64,000 nt of DNA from Hirsutella rhossiliensis (taxonomy: Eukaryota; Ascomycota; Sordariomycetes; Hypocreales; Ophiocordycipitaceae). Location: the NCBI RefSeq assembly GCF_020360975.1, contig NW_025408679.1, positions 1 through 64,000 on the forward strand, in the 5' to 3' direction. Position numbers and translations under genes: made by a program. The notes below the pieces were generated by a model. It was not told the origin of the DNA. It saw nothing but the letters and a program-made list of their open reading frames with translations, and did no database searches. The first letter of the stretch is position 1. Every line of letters begins with the position of its first letter. This document shows positions 24,546 through 35,370 of the stretch, one piece after another.

Positions 24546-24780
24546 TGTGAAAGGCTGGCCCGGAGTTTATTCAACAAGCAGGTGCCTAGGTGTTGTCTAT
24601 CTAGAGCTAAGGAGGAAAGAAGCTGAACTCGAGGCGTAGCCTCGAGTGCGAGCTTATATTACCCTTCTCGGAATGTTCTCGCAGCTTCTGGGTCCGCGGA
24701 GCGGGGCCGGTGTTGCCACCGGAGCACGACCCACCGGACCCGGTACAACCGGGTCCACCAGCCGGGCACAGCCCGTGACA
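24546..24780 (-). repeat. 5' LTR of the chromovirus
   Basis: 235-bp partner of 19375-19606. It abuts the target duplication GTAGC at 24781-24785. No tRNA-complementary TGG-type primer-binding site is evident just inside it on the element strand (TATCTAGAGCTC follows), so self-priming, or a tRNA I do not recognise, remains open. Confidence 0.93.
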
Positions 24781-25150
24781 GTAGCCTAGAGGGCCGGATC
24801 CGCGCCCTCGAGGCTAGGGCCGCGCCTTATACTAAGGAAGAGGATAAGGAGGAGGATAAGTAAGAGGATAAGGATAACCGTTTATTAGTTAAGACCCCGC
24901 TAAAGAAAAAGGCCTACTAAGCTTAGTCTATATACCTTTAAGCGCGCCTATAAGGGCTAATATAATTTATTTATACTACCGCCGACCTAAGTACGCCCTA
25001 CCGATTATCTATAGTTATAGTATCTATAATATATACTTATAGCTTATACTAACGTAGCGACCGCCGCGAGCTTAGTACCCCGCTACTTTCTTAAGAGTAA
25101 GTTATAGTCTCCCCTACGTCTTAAGGTACTAGCGGCTTTACTACTAAGGG
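24781..25150. other. Right continuation of the element interrupted by the chromovirus
   Basis: It begins with the second GTAGC copy. The plus-strand frame first encodes LEGRIRALEARAA and a Glu/Lys/Asp-rich run, then a region where many Tyr codons (TAT/TAC) could be RIP-altered Cys codons of a zinc-binding segment. The family is not recognised. It appears to be in opposite orientation to the chromovirus pol relic that follows. Confidence 0.4.
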
Positions 25151-26742
25151 GGTAGCTTTTCTTAACTAGCTATTATTTTACTTTACTAGCCTATAAAAGG
25201 CCTTAAACTTATTTAGAGCTACCGCGCCCTTAAACTTAGAAGCTAGCTCTTATATTAGGTCCTAGTAGCCGCGCTACTTAATAAGGACTTCGCGCTTCTT
25301 ACCGCGGCCTATATTTTTTTAATAGGCTACCTATAACTCCTTTACTAAGAACTCCTCCTCCCCTTTAATAAAGATAGTAGCTAGTTAGGGATCCGCTATA
25401 TCTTAGCCTAGTAAGGGGTTTATAGCAGCGTAATAAAAGAGGTTAATATTAATCGTACTGTAGATATTAAAGGGTAGCCCCTCTAGCTTTATAGTCTATA
25501 AACTTAGTACCTTCTTTACTATATACTTAGCGTATAGTTAGTTAAGCTTCTTTATTAGCCTTATTAACCTATAGTTATAGAGGTTTAGCTAAACCTTATC
25601 CCTTACCGCGAACCTATTTATAGGATCCCTTAACTTATTTAGACGCTATTAAGAATTAATAGAACTCTATAACTTATTATAGCTTCTATATAAAAGTAGA
25701 CGCCCTGCCTCTTAGGGAGCTAGCTAGGTAGCGCTTTATACCTATATCTATAGTAATAGGCTATACTAACGGCGGTTTAAACTTATATAGCGCGAGGAAG
25801 AAGGATATACTAATAAAGGAGTTTAACTTACTATTAAGCGCTATCTAAGCTATAGGAAGCTACTTATTTTAGTCTGCTTAGTTATAGGCTATTACCTTTT
25901 AAAGGTAAGCTTATACTTTTTAGTTAAGGCGTTTAGGCCCCTTATTAGTTTATAAGTAGTAGGCTATACTTAGTAACTAAGTAACTTAAAGTAGCTTATA
26001 AAGGTACTACTAAAAGTAGCTAGTTTAATTAATACCCTTATTACTAGTAATTAAGGCTAGCTATTAATAAAAGTAAGCGTAATACTAAAGGAAGCGCTTA
26101 ATATAAGCCTTTACTTTTATAAATAATATTAGCTTTAGTACTACCTCTTTACTTAGATAGTCCTTAATTACTTAGAGATAATAGTTACCGCTTACTATAA
26201 GAGAGAGGTCTATAATAAAGTCTATCTATATATATATATAAAACTAGTTAAGGACTAGTAGTAACTTTAATAGCCCCCTCTTAAGCGCTAATTAGATCTT
26301 TAAGCGGCTATAGATATTATAGTTATAGAGGAAATAGCGGATATATAGTACTATAAATAGCTAGTAGAAGTCCTAGCTAATCGCTACTAGCGTGCCCTTA
26401 CGGCTAAGATAGCCGATTACGCTTAAGTTATAGATTATCTATATAAACCGCCCTCTTAACCTATCCCGCTCCTTAACTTTTAAAGGGGCCGCCCTAGCTA
26501 TAGCCTTTATTATCGCCGGCGCGCCTAGGACCTATAGCTTGCCCTTATAGCGAAGGTAGCTATAAGGGTCGATATAGTAGTCGCTTACTTAGACTTTTAA
26601 CCTAAGGCCGTAGTTAAGGGAGCGCGCCCTTACCTCTATAGCGCGGCGTACGCTTATATACGTACTATCCTATACTACTAGCTAGTCCTATAGGCGTTAA
26701 AGCTCCTCGTCTTAAAAGATATACTAAGGGATATTAGGCGTA
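25150..26742 (-). pseudogene. RIP-degraded minus-strand chromovirus integrase and chromodomain
   Basis: On the minus strand, with RIP changes allowed, the order is: a zinc-finger-like part where VRYFCHNCDIC appears as YFLYNYNIY (about 26285-26345); an integrase core with STAYHPQTDGGPER seen as SIAYYL*TNKGPKR (about 25936-25970); and a chromodomain EVLIK*RGY*DLI*E (about 25247-25295), where each star is a Trp codon turned into a stop. It is related to, but much older than, the chromovirus at 19375. The 5' part (gag, RT) is missing because family-X copy 1 begins at 26743. Confidence 0.75.
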
Positions 26743-28182
26743 CTTTAATAGGTAAGATCGTACCCTTATAAATATTAGCCCGTTAAAAGGATAAGACCCT
26801 TAGTACTCCCTATCTAACTTACTTCTAAGTATACTTAAAGGCTTTATAAAGACCTTAATTATCTAAGGACGTACTTTCTTTAATTATAGTTAATTTAAAT
26901 TTTTATTTTTCCCTTTTAAAGTAAAGGCCGTTAGTTAAGCGACTTTAATAGAGATAAAGAGGTATAAAGTAAAGAAATCTCTAAGACTTATATTTATAAC
27001 CTAAGACCCTTAGGGCTATATATAGGATTAACGTTTAGATAATTATATAGTTAATTACTTTACTAATCCTTAGCTATATACTACGCGTACTTTAAGTATA
27101 TACCTTTATCCTTATTAAAACTAGTCTTTAAGGCGTAAACTTATTATTCTATTTTATTTATATAGTAATAAGTAGCTTTATAAAGTTAAGAATATTTAAA
27201 GGATAGCGGTATTTTTTAGAAAAAATAAAATCTAGGGATTTAATAATTAAAGTAGTAACTACCTTAATAGCTAGAGTTAGAGACTTAATAAGGCGATAAA
27301 CTTACTAGGAAATAAATAATTAGATAATGCCTTTACTAATAGTAAAGGAAAAGTAATAAGGTAATACTAAAAAACCCTAAGCTCTTATTATTAGCCTTAT
27401 AACCCTTAATACTAGCGACTTAGTTAAGAAACTATAATCCTTATATAATACTTTAAAAGATATAAATAACGATAATAGCGTAATCTAAACTATTTTAAAA
27501 CCCTACTAAGATATCTTACTTATATATATACTAATAATACTAATATAAGTACTAATAAGGGATACCTTAATAACCTTAACCTTAGCTCTCCTCTATATAG
27601 TAGCTTATAGAGAACGCTTACTTCTTACTAATAAATAAGAAAGTAAGTAATAAGATAGTTATAATAAGATATCTTTTAACTCTAAAAACTCTAACTTTAA
27701 ATTTTATAACCTTATAATCTATAGGTATACTATATCTAGAAACGCTAGCTATTAAGAGGGATTATCTAATCTTACTACTAGTAATATAAAGAAAATTAAG
27801 GTATATATTAATAAGATTACTAATAGACTTAGAGATATACTTACTAAAAGCTAAGATAACTTTATAGGAAGACTCTATTAATTATAACTCTTACTTATTA
27901 GTAAATTTAATAGTAAAAATATAACTAAATTCCTTAAGAAGTTTAAACGGAAGATATATATTAACTATATTTATATAAGGATAAAATAAACTAGCTTAAA
28001 GTCTATATCTCCTTTATATAAGCCCTTACTATTAAAATTCTTATAAATAAACTTACTTAAAAAGAAGTAAAAAAGAAACTCTTTTAATACTACTATATAT
28101 ATAATATTAAATAACTAAAAACTACTAATAACTACTTAGACTATTATAATACTAAAAAGCCTAAGACTATTATAGAAGTTAT
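26743..28182 (+). mobile_element. Gypsy family X copy 1, segment a (5' end and gag)
   Basis: It matches 53751-55196 almost base for base. It starts CTTTAATAGGTAAGATCG at the same base as copy 2 although the left flanks differ, so this is a real element end, probably an LTR with a TATATATAGG promoter. The distal part has a gag-like frame (TKFLKKFKREIYINY and ILNN*KLLITT). It is broken at 28182 by Copia C1, with GTTAT duplicated, and continues at 34195. Confidence 0.8.
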
Positions 28183-28617
28183 TATCGCGAAGCGTGGCCT
28201 GATTTCGCAGTTCTCGGAGATATCCCTTAGCACGAGGGACCTAGGAAGCTAAAAAACAGGTTTTAAGGAAGGAGCTAAAAAGAGGTATAGAAAGGAGGGT
28301 GGGGGCATAAGGGGAAGCAGAAGTGGCGATGGCTTCCTATAGAGGTAGTAAGAGATAAGACGGATGTGCCGGCAACGGCTAGAAAGGAAGGGAAAAACCG
28401 GCAAAAAGCTCGGTAGTTAAAAGGACATTAGTAGCTTCTTTAAGCAGGATCTTCTTTGTTAATTAAGATGCTAGACGGGTATAAAGAGGGGCGTTAGATA
28501 GAGGAAAGAAGGACAATCAAGGCAATATAAATATCTCTGCCCTACCTGTCTAACCCCTTACTTCTACTTTTACCTTCGTGCATTTTATATGCACTTCTCG
28601 TATCTCTCTACGCGAGA
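28183..28617 (+). repeat. 5' LTR of Copia C1
   Basis: Starts TATCGCGAAGCGTGG (TGTCGCG in less mutated copies) and ends TACGCGAGA. At 435 bp it lacks a ~40-bp segment present in the C2 LTRs. Confidence 0.88.
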
Positions 28618-28631
28618 GTTATAAGCCCGGG
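28618..28631 (+). promoter_or_regulatory. Primer-binding site of Copia C1 (tRNA-iMet half)
   Basis: GTTATAAGCCCGGG directly after the 5' LTR. The complement of the anticodon arm of initiator tRNA-Met is GTTATGAGCCC. The single difference is a TG-to-TA change of RIP type. Drosophila copia is known to prime from an internally cleaved tRNA-iMet, so I infer the same here. Confidence 0.65.
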
Positions 28632-28817
28632 AGGAATAGTATTCCTATACCTTCCGGCTGCTATAAAAGGCACCTTTCTTGCATCCCTCGTAGCTTCCTT
28701 TTACCCCTCTTATTAGAAAAGCCGATTTATACCTAACTTTTCTGCCCCCCCTCTTCCGCAACGATAACGAAAACCGACTCCTCTACCGTCCCTACGGTCC
28801 ATAGGACGATTCTTATA

Positions 28818-29900
28818 GAGCCCTAAGATTAGGATAAGTAGGTAAAGGAGCTACGGGCTCGTATAGACAGAACTATCTATAATTTAGTCTTCTCTAATAA
28901 GCAGGACCCTCTCGAGCCCCCTCTTCGTCCTAGGGCAACGGAATTTATAGAGGGAGCTTCCCTCTTCTCCGAGCTAACCTCTATACAACAGAGAGCTTTT
29001 TCTGCTGCCTTAGGTAACTACGAGAGTCACCGTAAGGAATACCTTTACGAGACGAAGTTGCTAACTACTATACGCACGGCGATAACGGAATCCGTTAGTG
29101 CTGTAAAGCTAATTACTCTTCGAGAAGAAGAGACTCCTAGGCAGTGGCTTTTAAAGCTCGAGACCTCGACAGCTCCCTTAAGGGGCTATATAACTAACCG
29201 TATTAGGAAGACCTATACGGCCTACCTAGGAGCCTTTTCTGCTAGGAACCTACTAGCTTCTTCGTGGCTAGCTAAGTAGGAAGAAATCCTTAAGGAAGCT
29301 AACTAATACTTCCTTATAGAAGCTCTTTCCGGCTAGTAGCTACGGGATATATCTCTACTAATAAAGCCTATTAGTAACGGTTACTCGACTATCTTTTAAG
29401 AGGCTAGCCGGGAACTAGACGAAGAGGCTACTAGAGTATAATAGTAAGTAGTCTTATTCCTTTGTGGCTAGCACTCGACCTAGACGGCTCGACCTACTGC
29501 CCCTGCAGCTGCTGCAGCCCCTGTTGCTGCGGCTCCCGCTGCTGCTGCTGCGGCTATTGCTCCTTCGGCTCCTCCTCCCTCGAGAGCATTAACACCGTTA
29601 TTAACGGCTGCCCTAGGCCCGGCCCCGGCTCCGACTCTTGCTCCGGGCCCGGCCCCGGTCCCGTTAGTTAGACCGGCCTGACTAGTCCCCTAATAGACCT
29701 TTTAGTCCGTTAGTCGAAAAATCAGGGAACTAGTCGAAATCGAACCTCGTTAACATTAGTAATAAGGGGTAAAAAGGGGGGGTTTTTAAGCAGACCTTCC
29801 GGATCGGGACGAGGATTCCTCGAAGAAATAGAAGACTAGACAACGAAACGGCTGCCTAGCATATAAATCCCTAGGCCATCGATTATCACAATGCTAGCAG
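28818..29900 (+). pseudogene. Copia C1 gag with zinc knuckle
   Basis: The readable frame includes QQRAFSAALGNYESHRKEYL and a 73-residue open stretch at 29058-29279 (EEETPRQWLLKLETSTAPLR). This is typical of a Copia Gag (UBN2-like) capsid. A Pro/Ala-rich stretch follows (29490-29660). Near 29852-29896 a nucleocapsid knuckle reads CLAYKSLGHRLSQC, where the second Cys is now Tyr (TGT to TAT by RIP). Confidence 0.75.
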
Positions 29901-30559
29901 GTCTTCGAGGAAAACCGACCCGAAGGATTCAACCCTTTAAAGAGGCTATAAGAAACGATATAACAGTCTCTTAAGGAGGACCCCTCGTTGTAGAAGAAGA
30001 TAGACGAGATTCGGGTTGCTAAGAAATAGTAACTAACGCCGCTGCCCTTATTCGAGCCGCAAATTCGAGGAAAAATCGTTAGTATAGCAAATCCGGCATT
30101 CGTCTTCCCTACGAATTAGCAAGACTAACCGTTAGGACCCTCCGATTATCCCCTACGAAAATCAGCTATCCTTAACTCTAGTGCTTCCCTCGATATCTAT
30201 AATACACTCTCACGATTCCGGTCCTTTAAGAAGGCATAGAGGGAATACCTTATTGCCGGGGAATTAACCGTACGGATAGAGGGGTACGGAAGGGTGAATT
30301 TCACGATAAAATTACCTAATAGGTCTATACGAATTCTTCGACGAAAAAGGGTAGCTTTTTGCCCTCGATTTTTAACGAGCCTAATTTCCTTCCGCCTTCT
30401 TTAAGAGGAAGGAATCTTCTAGGATACGACGTCTAAGCCTACGAGGCTAGTCTAGAAGAATCAGACTATCGGGCCTATCGAGGAAAAATTCGGTTAATTT
30501 ATTCTCGAATTCCGACCTATCCCTAGGAAGGAACCTCTCGAGAAGTTAGCTTTCCCTAC

Positions 30560-31250
30560 TAGGAGGAATAGGTCTACTATAAAGGACCCTCTTCTAGCAG
30601 CCTAAGGAGACGGCATTCTTTAGCACGCACGACTTAGTCACCCGGGCCCCCTAGCTTTGCATAAGCTAGGCTAATAATAAGGCGTACGAATAAGGGGCCT
30701 AAAGACCGTCGAATGCGAACACTACGGCTAAGGAAAGACTAGGAGACGAATTTCTAGACGAACGCCTTTACGGCCGGACCAGCTATATAAGGAAATTTAG
30801 GTCGACTAGACCGACGTCTCTAGGGATCAGGAAAGCTTCGTTAGGGTAATGTTTTTTATAGACGCTTTTTTAGGGATGGTTTTCCCCTATTTCTTACGGA
30901 CCTACCTAAGCAAGCATAACTAGTCTGCCCTCTAGGACTTCGTTAACTAGATAAAATCCTACTTTAGCTACGAGGTAAAGAAGATACGGTCTAACGGAGA
31001 GCTATTTACGAAGGATATCTTAAATTAGCTTTAAAAAAGGGGCATTTTACCCCTCCCGTTAGCACCGAATACCTAGGCCTAGAACGGAGGGGCAGAAAGA
31101 TCAGGGGGTGCTATGATAGAAAGGGCCCGTACGATGAGACTTACTGCAAGGCTTCCACACGACCTTTAGAGGGAAGTCGTTGAGACCGCCTATTACCTAC
31201 GGAACCGGACCCCGAGAGACCTAAAGGACCCTAGGGGACTAAACTAAGGA
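30560..31250 (+). pseudogene. Copia C1 integrase
   Basis: A plus frame with a few RIP stops reads VD*TDVSRDQESFVRVMF, then FVN*IKSYFSYEVKKIRSNG. It then reads NGGAERSGGAMIERARTM (about 31081-31138) and AYYLRNRTP, the Copia signature around the catalytic glutamate and the downstream NR[TS]P motif. Trp codons have become stops. Confidence 0.85.
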
Positions 31251-32329
31251 ATAGACTAGAAATCCCCCCTCGAGCTCTTTACGAAGAAGAGGGCCTCGCT
31301 AGCCTACCTTCGTGCCTACGGTTGTAAGGCATATGTAATAACTGCCGATGTATAGCTAAAAAGGAAGAAGAAAAGAAAGCTTAATCCTAGAGCCTTTATT
31401 GGTTACCTCGTTAGTTATAATTCTACGAATATCTTCCGGATCTAGATCCCTCTTCTACGGAAGGTTATTTTAACTAGGGATATGATTTTCGACGAATTTA
31501 GCTTCTTTAACGGAAAGAGGGATCAATAGCCCTTTTTACTCTCTTAACGTTAGCTAATTTAGAAGATTTAAATCCCCCCTTCCTAATAGTCTTAAGAAGA
31601 AGTCCTAGACAAGGAAACGGAAGAAGAAACCGACGTCGAGAGCAGTCGAGGATAACGCCGACTTCGAAGAGGAAGCTATTAGATTAGATAATCTAGACGA
31701 AGAAGGAGACTATAGGAAAGCGGTAGAGCTAGAATACGCCTACCTACCTACGCCTCCTCCTACGTAAGAAGAAGATCTAGAAGCAGCTTTTTTAGTTAGT
31801 CTTCCCGTCTCGACCCCTAAGGGGGTAGGAAAGGTACCTCTCTTAAAGGATTACCCGGCTGCCTTTTTATCCCTGCTTCGAGAAGCAAAGGAAGGTATAG
31901 GGCCCGATACGGATACTAAAGAAGACTAACCTCTCCCCTATTTCGATCGTTTTTCCGACTTCTACCTAACGCTAATAAGACGGTTCCCACGACGTTTATA
32001 GCAGGCCGGCTTTTTAAGCCAGTATTAGCAAGGAAGGTATATAAAAGAGACCTCCCGGACCTACTAGCAAACCAGAAGCAGCTAGAAAGACACCCCTTTA
32101 GAGACTAGTTTTTCTAGGCCTAGAAAGACCACCTAGCCTTATACGAAGAGATAGGGTCTTTCGAAGAGGTCCTTAAGGAAAAAGCAAGAGGAAAACAGGT
32201 CCTTAGCTATAAGTAGGTCTTTATCTATAAGACTAATAAACACGGCTTCCTTTAAAAGTGTAAGGCCCGGCTAGTTATTTATAGGAATTAATAGGAAAAA
32301 GGGGATTTACCTACTAGGGCAACCACCCT

Positions 32330-33610
32330 AGCTAGGATGTCTTTTCGGACCCTTATAGCTATAGTAGTAGAATTCGACCTCGAGCTCGATTAGATAGATG
32401 CAGTTAACGCCTTTATTAACTGCCTACTCGAGGAAGAAGAAGTTATCTATATGCGCCTTCTACTAAGCTTCTAATAGCTAGGAAAGGTTCTACGGCTTAG
32501 GAAAGCTCTATACGGACTACGAAGATCACCCCTTCTTCAGCAACAGCATTTAATAGGTTCCCTCGAAGCCCTAGGCTTTAAGAAAGTCCCTTAGGAACCG
32601 TATATAATATAGAAGGGTAAAATCACGGTCTTCTTCTACGTCGACGATATTATCTAGGCCTACCTAAAAGGGGAAGAGGCTACTACTAGGGAGGCTATAC
32701 GAGGCCTATAATAAAGGTATAAGATAACTAGGCTAGGGGAGCTAAAGTAGTTCCTAGGGATACGAATCCTTAGGAATAGGTCCTAACGGACTATCTAGCT
32801 TACCTAAGACGCCTATATCGATAAGGTCGCTTATAAATTCCTCCTTAATTCCCTCGATAAGAAGCTTCCCTCTACGCCTATATTAGACGAAGAGCTTTTG
32901 CCTGATCCGTCCTTTTAAGCTAGGGAGCAAGAGAAACACTAATATTAATAGAAGGTAGGCTCCCTGCTTTTTTTAGCTATTTCTACTAGACCGGATATCT
33001 CTTTTACGGTCTCCCGGCTAGCTAGGCATAACTAGAATCCTAGCCCTAGGCATTAAGAAGCAGTAGATAGAGCTATCCTTTATCTCTATTTAACGAGATT
33101 ATATAGTCTGCGCCTAGGAGGGCAGAAAAGAAAGAAATTAGCTGCCGAAATCTTCCTTTATTCGAGCGATTCGTCCTTTGCGGACAATTCCTTAGATAGA
33201 AAGAGCTTATAAGGGTATATTATATCCCTTTTTAGAGGAACTATTGCTTATAGAGCTTCGAAGCAGGCTACCGTTATAACTTCTAGTACGGAGGCAGAGC
33301 TACTAGCTCTTTTAGAAGCGTTAAAAGAAGCGATTTTCCTTAGCCGGCTACTAATATCGTTACGACTGCAAATTCCGTCCCCGTTAGCTATAGAATGCGA
33401 TAACACGCAGACTATACGAATTCTTACGGAGGAAAATAGCAAGCTGTCGACCCGGCTACGGCATATCGATATCCACTAGCATTGGTTACGCTAAGAGGTC
33501 TAAAGGGGACTTATTTCCGTCCGTTAGGTTCTAACGGCATCAATAAAAGCCGACGGTCTTACGAAGCCCCTACCGAAGTAGAAGCTAGCTATCTTTTTAT
33601 AGCAAATTAG
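32330..33610 (+). pseudogene. Copia C1 reverse transcriptase and RNase H
   Basis: RT: FDLELD*IDAVNAFINCLLEE matches the Copia AFLNG-type region, and FFYVDDII contains the catalytic YVDD (32637-32648). RNase H: STEAELLALLEALKEAIFL, then ECDNTQTIRIL, then RLRHIDIH*HWLR. These are the standard Copia motifs with Trp or Tyr/Gln codons replaced by stops. Confidence 0.9.
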
Positions 33611-33887
33611 GCTAGAAGACGTTCGAGAGAAGCTATCCTTAGAAGCCCGCCTTAAGAGTCTACGAGAGGAGCTAATGGCACGTAGGAGGAAGGAGACGTC
33701 TATAGCCGAAGAGAGGAATTAGGACTTATCCTAGAGGAGGGCCCCTAGCTTAATTAGGACTTATTCTTCTTAAAGGCCCCCTTTTTAGGGACTTATTCTT
33801 AGAGAAGCCCCCTTTCTTATAGGACTTAATTTCCTCCTTAAGGCCCCTTTTCCTAAAGTAGGTCTAAAAGAGCCTAGGGCTAAAACC

Positions 33888-34194
33888 CGGGAAGCAGAAG
33901 TGGCGATTTCTTCCTATAGAGGTAGCGAGAGATAAGACGGATATACCGGTAACGGCTAGAAAGGAAGGGAAAAACCAGTAAAAAGCTCGGTAGTTAAAAG
34001 GATATTAGTAGCTTCTTTAAGTAGGATCTTCTTTGTTAATTGAGATGCTAGACGGGTATAAAGAGGGGCGTTAGATAGAGGAAAGAAGGACAATCAAGGC
34101 AATACAAACATCTCTGCCCTGCCTATCTAACCCCTTACTTCTACTTTTACCTTTATGCATTTTATATATACTTCTCGTATCTCTCTACGTAAGA
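33888..34194 (+). repeat. 3' LTR of Copia C1, 5'-truncated
   Basis: It matches the 5' LTR from GGGAAGCAGAAGTGGCG to the end TACGTAAGA. The first part and the polypurine tract are deleted. Confidence 0.85.
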
Positions 34195-35069
34195 GTTATA
34201 AAATAGCTTAATCTCTATTTATACCTATAGTATAAGGTATAACTTAATAGCTAGGAAGAATCTATAGTCTAGTTATACTTTATTTACTATATAATACTAA
34301 AGGAGCTTATTATTAATATTATAAAGAGAAATAAAAAGATATTTAAAGTTATTTTAAAACTCCTATATAAAAGCCTTATCTATATAATTAATAACTACTT
34401 AGTACCTTACTAGGTCGTTAAGCAACGAGATATAGCTTCTAAAGTCTATAATTAAAAGCTTAAGAACCTAAAGAAAGACTAGCTTTTTAGGGAAATTAAT
34501 AAAGTAATAAAAGAAGCTAAATCTAATAAGGGTAAAGAAAAACTTCTTAAAGAGTTAAAGAAAATAAATAAGAAACTTAAATAGCTTATAAAGGAGATCT
34601 TAAACTTAATAAAAGCCTTTAAAGATATAAAGATTAACCTTACTTACTAGTAAGAGTAGATATTTAACTAGCTTAATAGGGAATAAAGATATATTAGTAG
34701 TAAAGGCTACTTTTTAAGTTATAAATAAAAAGGTAGCGTAAATACTATCGGATTTTACTACCTATCTAATTAATATATATAGCTTTAGGTTAATACTTTT
34801 AACTAGCTTAGGAGATACTTTTATTATAGTAAAGAATAATACTACCTTTATAAATATAAGGTATACTCTTAAGACTATAAGATTAGATTTATAATATATA
34901 AAGTAGTAAATAGGACTCTTTACTTTAAAAGAAAAGATAATAAAAGCGTAATTCCCTTAGTACTTACTAATAAGTTTTCTTAAATAGGTATATATATTTA
35001 AAGGCTTATTATATACTAGGTAGATATATAGCTAGACTCCTTTATATTACTACTTATAAAATAAGTTAA
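34195..35069 (+). mobile_element. Gypsy family X copy 1, segment b
   Basis: It continues segment a after the C1 insertion and is collinear with about 55192-56058 of copy 2. It ends at GTTAA (35065-35069), which is duplicated at 41716-41720 around the TRIM-plus-C2 insert. Confidence 0.85.
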
Positions 35070-35258
35070 TATCACGAAAAAGATATAGCCGCCTATTAGA
35101 TATAAGCGACAGCGTCAATTAACGCATATAGTATACGCGACACACCCCCTTAGGGATATCGGGTTAATTCGTCCCGGGATACCTGGATATCCTAGACTAT
35201 AGCGGGAATTTTTATATAGGCAGGCCCCATGCTGAAACCGCGCTCAATTGCGCTGGCG

Positions 35259-35304
35259 GGACTCGAACCACGGGCCTTTCGGGTAGTGCGCGCCAGGCTA
35301 GCCA
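35259..35304 (-). promoter_or_regulatory. tRNA-like A and B boxes inside the TRIM
   Basis: On the minus strand TGGCTAGCCTGG (35304-35293) resembles an RNA polymerase III A box and GGTTCGAGTCC (35269-35259) matches the B-box consensus. They are 23 bp apart, a little short for a tRNA. The flanks do not fold into a full cloverleaf, so this is a tRNA-derived fragment rather than a tRNA gene. It gives the element a SINE-like feature. Confidence 0.6.
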
Positions 35305-35356
35305 GAAGAAGTGCGTGCGCAGTCACCGGGAAGTTCCCGGAGGGGTAACCCCTCCG

Positions 35357-35370
35357 CCCGGGCTTATAAC
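35357..35370 (-). promoter_or_regulatory. Primer-binding site of the TRIM
   Basis: On the minus strand, GTTATAAGCCCGGG follows the 5' LTR directly. It is identical over 14 bases to the Copia C1/C2 primer site and again fits a half-tRNA-iMet primer with one RIP transition. Confidence 0.7.

Larger units (their letters stand above)
19375..24780 (-). mobile_element. Ty3/Gypsy chromovirus with both LTRs, GC-rich
   Basis: This 5,406-bp element is oriented leftwards. It has LTRs at 19375-19606 and 24546-24780, a GTAGC target duplication, a polypurine tract, and gag-protease-RT-RNase H-integrase-chromodomain in canonical order on the minus strand. The chromodomain marks it as a chromovirus, a lineage known for integration into heterochromatin, which fits its insertion into RIP-degraded DNA. 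Its own sequence is GC-rich and not RIP-mutated. Frames are broken by small indels rather than by C-to-T stops. It therefore arrived after the host DNA was degraded and has escaped RIP, or is too low in copy number to be recognised. Confidence 0.95.
28183..34194 (+). mobile_element. Ty1/Copia element C1, nearly full length, RIP-mutated
   Basis: Inserted in X copy 1 with a 5-bp GTTAT duplication (28178-28182 and 34195-34199). The order is 5' LTR, primer site, gag with zinc knuckle, integrase, RT, RNase H and a 3' LTR truncated at its 5' side. Integrase before RT is the Copia order. Frames are interrupted by TAG/TAA stops of RIP type, but long stretches remain readable. The 3' end has a deletion that removed the polypurine tract and roughly the first 140 bp of the 3' LTR (junction near 33888). 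Confidence 0.93.

Noticed and set aside
33248..33442. 64-residue minus-strand frame, repeated at 44946-45140 on the plus strand
   Set aside because: Antisense shadow of the Copia RNase H. Conservation between copies is due to the element, not to a gene.
35225..35330. A tRNA gene on the minus strand
   Set aside because: A- and B-box-like motifs are present but the T stem pairs at only two positions and no acceptor stem closes, so it is a tRNA-derived fragment.
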